From positions 1 through 8,474 of the forward strand of contig JAAZBW010000520.1 in NCBI GenBank assembly GCA_012513625.1: 8,474 bases of DNA, read 5' to 3'. This DNA is from Actinomycetales bacterium (lineage in GTDB: Bacteria; Actinomycetota; Actinomycetes; Actinomycetales; Actinomycetaceae). This document shows, in pieces, positions 6,020 through 8,474 of this stretch (positions are counted from its first letter, which is position 1; each line of letters opens with the position of its first letter). The notes under the pieces were generated by a model. That model was given only the letters and a program-made list of their open reading frames with translations. It was not told the origin of the DNA and did not search any database. A program made the position numbers and the translations under genes.

Positions 6020-7701
6020 CACGCCACCTCGAGGTCGAGCGCGGAGGAGTCCACCTGCACCACCCGGTCAACGGCGCCCAGCACGCCGGGCCGGTGGGCG
6101 ATGACCACGACCGTGCGGCCCGCGGCGGTCAGTGCCCGGACGGCGTTCGCCACCTCGGCCTCTGTGGAGGCATCGAGGTGGGCGGTGGGTTCGTCCAGCA
6201 GCACGAGTTGCGCGTCCGAGACGAGTGCCCGCGCGAGCGCGAGTCGCTGCCGCTGTCCCACGGAGAGGCCCACTCCTCCGTGCCCAATCGGTGTGGCCCA
6301 CCCACCCGGGAGCTCCCCGACGACGGCGGCGAGCCCCGAGGCCACAGCGGCCGCTTCCAGCCGCTCGTCCGCCGCCACGTCGGACTCGTACTCGCCCGTC
6401 ACGTTCTGGGCGATCGTTCCCGGGAGGATCGTGGGCCGTTGCGGCACCCAGGCGAGCTGCCGCTGCCAGGTGGTGGGGTCCACGTCGGCGAGATCCACGG
6501 ACTGCCCGTCGCCCTCGAGCCGGACCGCACCGCGCGTGGGGGCGAGGAGCCCAAGCAGCACGAGAGCCGCCGTCGACTTGCCGGAGCCGGAGGGGCCCAC
6601 GAGGGCGAGAGACGAGCCGGGCCCCAGCTCGAATGAGAGGTCGGACGGCGCGAGGAGTGAGCGTCCGGGAGCGGCCACGCCGACGCCGTCGAACACGATC
6701 CGGGTGGTGGTGAGCGGGGGAGCCGGGGAGGTGCCGCGCACGGGGGCCGGGGTCTCGAGCACACGGAAGGCGGCAGTGGCCGCCGCCATCCCATCGGAGC
6801 TTGCGTGGAAATGGGAGCCCACCTGCCGCAGCGGCATGAGCACCTCCGGGGCGAGCATGATCGCGGCGAGCCCGGTGGCGAGGTCCATCTGGCCGTACAC
6901 GAGTCGCATCCCGGCCACCACGGCCACGAGCGCCACGGAGATGGAGGCCACGAACTCGAGGATCGCGCCGGAGAGGAACGCCACGCGGAGCGTGCCGAGG
7001 GTGGCCTCGTTGAAGGAGTCCGCGAGCATCCGCACCCGCTTCGAGGGGCCCTGCTCCCGGCCGAGCGCCTTCAGGGTGGCGAGCCCGCCGAGGAGGTCCA
7101 TCACCTGGCCGCCGAGCCGGTCCATGGTGGCGAGGCGGCGGGAGGAGTAGGAGGCCGTCAGCACGCCCACGAGCCACATGAAGACCGGGATCATGGGGAT
7201 GGCGAGTGTGAGGATGAGACCCGAGGTGAGGTCGGTGGCCCACAGCACCACCAGCGTCGTGGGCGTGAGGACCACGGCGAGGAGGAGTTGGGGGAGGTAG
7301 CGCTCGAAGTACGGTCCGAGGTCGTCGAGCCCGCGGGTGGTGAGCGTGACCACCTCCGCCGAGCGGGCGCCGTCGAGCCAGCGGGGACCCTGCGCGATCG
7401 CGTGGTCGAGCACCTGGCCCCGCAGGTCCGTGATGACCGCCTGGGAGGCGCGGTGGGCGTGGCGTTCCTGGAGGACCAGGGTGGCGATACGAGCCGCGAA
7501 CACGCCGGCGAGGACGGCCACCAGCGGCGCCACCTGCGCCCACCCAGCGCTTCCGTCCACCACGGGACCCACGATGTGGGCGATCAGGAGCACCTGCGCC
7601 ACGATCAGGGCGGTCAGGAGGACGCCCGTGGCCGCGGTGAACACGATGTAGGAGCGGGCCGCCCCGGCGTGCCGGAGCAGTCGGGGGTCGAGCGGCTTCA
7701 T
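6019..7701 (-). CDS. cydD: Heterodimeric ABC transporter subunit CydD (cytochrome bd assembly)
   Basis: Partner of CydC in the CydDC transporter. The product is 560 residues. The transmembrane domain has hydrophobic spans near 18-45, 60-80, 135-180 and 245-270. It includes the CydD-typical GPRWLDG...FERYLPQ region and IPMIPVFMWLVG, which separates it from CydC. The ATPase domain has Walker A GPSGSGKST (K375), Walker B LVLLDEP (E504) and switch H536. The signature reads LSVGQ (479-483) instead of the usual LSGGQ, a change I recall in other CydD proteins and probably not harmful. The ATG at 7701 is the first start after an in-frame TGA (7716-7714) and has no good ribosome binding site. The 46-base gap to cydB suggests weaker translation than its neighbours. 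In many actinobacteria CydD and CydC are fused; here they are separate and overlap slightly. Confidence 0.95.
   Translation of the reverse strand: MKPLDPRLLRHAGAARSYIVFTAATGVLLTALIVAQVLLIAHIVGPVVDGSAGWAQVAPLVAVLAGVFAARIATLVLQERHAHRASQAVITDLRGQVLDHAIAQGPRWLDGARSAEVVTLTTRGLDDLGPYFERYLPQLLLAVVLTPTTLVVLWATDLTSGLILTLAIPMIPVFMWLVGVLTASYSSRRLATMDRLGGQVMDLLGGLATLKALGREQGPSKRVRMLADSFNEATLGTLRVAFLSGAILEFVASISVALVAVVAGMRLVYGQMDLATGLAAIMLAPEVLMPLRQVGSHFHASSDGMAAATAAFRVLETPAPVRGTSPAPPLTTTRIVFDGVGVAAPGRSLLAPSDLSFELGPGSSLALVGPSGSGKSTAALVLLGLLAPTRGAVRLEGDGQSVDLADVDPTTWQRQLAWVPQRPTILPGTIAQNVTGEYESDVAADERLEAAAVASGLAAVVGELPGGWATPIGHGGVGLSVGQRQRLALARALVSDAQLVLLDEPTAHLDASTEAEVANAVRALTAAGRTVVVIAHRPGVLGAVDRVVQVDSSALDLEVA
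6027..6030 (-). promoter_or_regulatory. Ribosome binding site for cydC
   Basis: GAGG on the minus strand lies seven bases before the ATG at 6019 and only four before the GTG at 6022, which favours the ATG. It sits inside the ten-base perfect palindrome ACCTCGAGGT (6026-6035) at the end of cydD, so translation of the two transporter halves is probably coupled. Confidence 0.5.
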
Positions 7702-7706
7702 GGCGT

Positions 7707-7719
7707 CACTGTGTCACAC
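7707..7719. other. Overlapping short inverted repeats in the cydB-cydD gap
   Basis: The 46-bp gap 7702-7747 is the only real spacer inside the minus-strand operon. It contains CACTGTG (7707-7713) overlapping GTGTCACAC (7711-7719), each symmetric about one central base. On the minus strand this reads GTGTGACACAGTG, just before the cydD start, where the ribosome binding site should be. It could be a small operator or chance; no known site is recognised with confidence. Confidence 0.2.
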
Positions 7720-7747
7720 GGCGAATCCGGAAACGCCCACCTGTCCG

Positions 7748-8474
7748 TCAGGCGTCCACCTCGGTGAACTCACGCGGGAGGCCTGCGGCAGCGTCCGGGA
7801 TCTGCTGGGTGGAGATGCGCTTGCGGAACACCCAGTAGCTCCAGAAGGTGTAGCCGATCACGATCGGGACGAGCGTGAGTGCCACCACGGTCATCACGCC
7901 GAGCGTGTACTCCGAGGAGGCCGCCTGGGCGATGGTGAGCGAGTACGCCGAATCGATCGAGGACTTCATCACGGCCGGGTACATGGCGGCGAACACCCAT
8001 GCCACGGCAGCGGCGATCGCGGTGGCGTTGAGGGCGAATGCGATGCCGTAGCGACGCAGCTGGGCAGTGGGGACCGTTCCCGCGAGGCATGCCGCGGCGA
8101 TCACGAGCGGCACCCAGCCGAACCCGTTGCTGGAGTAGGAGAGCTGGCCCCACAGCACGAACACTGCAGCCACCACAGTGGTGCCGAGCGCGAACGGTCG
8201 GGAGAGTGCCTCGGCGCGCGCGCGAAGGTCCCCATCGGTCTTGAGGGAGAGGAAGAGCAGCCCGTTCGTGAGGCAGAGCGCTGCCGTCACCACTCCGCCG
8301 AGCAGGGTGAAGGGAGTGATCAGGGAGAAGAACCCACCCGTGAGCTGGTGCGAGGCGGCGTTGAGGGCGCCCTCCACGGCGGAGGGAGCCACCAGGGCGC
8401 CGTCGCGGCCCACAACCTCGATCGCCATCCCCTGGACCAGGTTGGCGAACGCCACACCCCAGAGCACGGCGGGG
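7748..8474 (-). CDS. cydB: Cytochrome bd ubiquinol/menaquinol oxidase subunit II (CydB), 5' end outside window
   Basis: Membrane subunit of cytochrome bd, the high-affinity terminal oxidase that reduces O2 to water with electrons from quinol. About 242 C-terminal residues are visible. By comparison with E. coli CydB, about the first 135 residues lie beyond the window edge. The frame is open to the edge, and the GTG at 8467 is internal. Family landmarks are GVAFANLVQG, then TGGFFSLITPFTLLGGVV, a soluble loop KTDGDLRARAEALSRPF, and near the end YPAVMKSSID, a run of Ala/Ser-Ser before YTLGVMTVV, and a final membrane span followed by YWVFRKRIS. Five to six membrane spans can be seen. The heme-bearing subunit CydA is presumably encoded just upstream, outside the window. 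The order cydB-cydD-cydC is the usual actinobacterial arrangement. The TGA ends 46 bases before cydD. Confidence 0.95.
   Translation of the reverse strand, partial: PAVLWGVAFANLVQGMAIEVVGRDGALVAPSAVEGALNAASHQLTGGFFSLITPFTLLGGVVTAALCLTNGLLFLSLKTDGDLRARAEALSRPFALGTTVVAAVFVLWGQLSYSSNGFGWVPLVIAAACLAGTVPTAQLRRYGIAFALNATAIAAAVAWVFAAMYPAVMKSSIDSAYSLTIAQAASSEYTLGVMTVVALTLVPIVIGYTFWSYWVFRKRISTQQIPDAAAGLPREFTEVDA

Noticed and set aside
5999..7150. Plus-strand open frame antisense to cydD
   Set aside because: Ser/Arg/Thr-rich low-complexity product with no domain; cydD accounts for the sequence.
6068..7543. Minus-strand open frame overlapping cydD in another frame
   Set aside because: Arg/Gly/Pro/Ala-rich shadow of cydD with no family features.
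1..8474. Search by eye for tRNA, rRNA, CRISPR repeats, insertion-sequence ends and attachment sites
   Set aside because: None was seen. The window is filled by coding genes with short gaps, and no repeated spacer pattern or transposase was recognised.

Overview
The window comes from a high-GC actinobacterium (Actinomycetota). The signs are heavy G/C at third codon positions, GTG starts, stop/start overlaps between genes, the DUF177-rnc-mutM order, and a CydB/CydD/CydC set with actinobacterial-type sequences. A relative of the Micrococcales is my best guess, but the genus cannot be read from this sequence.

Layout. Bases 1-2560 are a tightly packed plus-strand operon: the 3' end of a DUF177/YceD-family gene, rnc (RNase III), mutM (Fpg DNA glycosylase), and a NarL/DevR-type response regulator. 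Bases 2603-8474 are a minus-strand operon, transcribed cydB (5' part outside the window), cydD, cydC, then a two-GAF sensor histidine kinase. The two operons converge across 42 bp that hold a GC-rich hairpin. Both operons begin outside the window, so their main promoters cannot be seen. No RNA gene, mobile element or CRISPR array was recognised, and no stretch over 300 bases lacks a gene.

How the genes fit together. The kinase resembles mycobacterial DevS/DosS/DosT. It keeps the GAF-A histidine and tyrosine at the positions that bind and face heme in DosS, spaced exactly as there. The regulator keeps the DosR phosphorylation site and the KTVKN recognition-helix motif. The kinase is the last gene of the cytochrome bd oxidase/CydDC operon, and its presumed partner faces it from the rnc-mutM operon. 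The simplest reading is a heme-based oxygen or redox two-component system tied to the high-affinity terminal oxidase and its assembly transporter. That is an inference from sequence and context.

Other notable points: a 14-bp stem around the rnc start codon that would hide its ribosome binding site and could allow RNase III autoregulation; cydC and the kinase in the same frame separated by a single TAG; no rpmF between DUF177 and rnc; and no smc after mutM.
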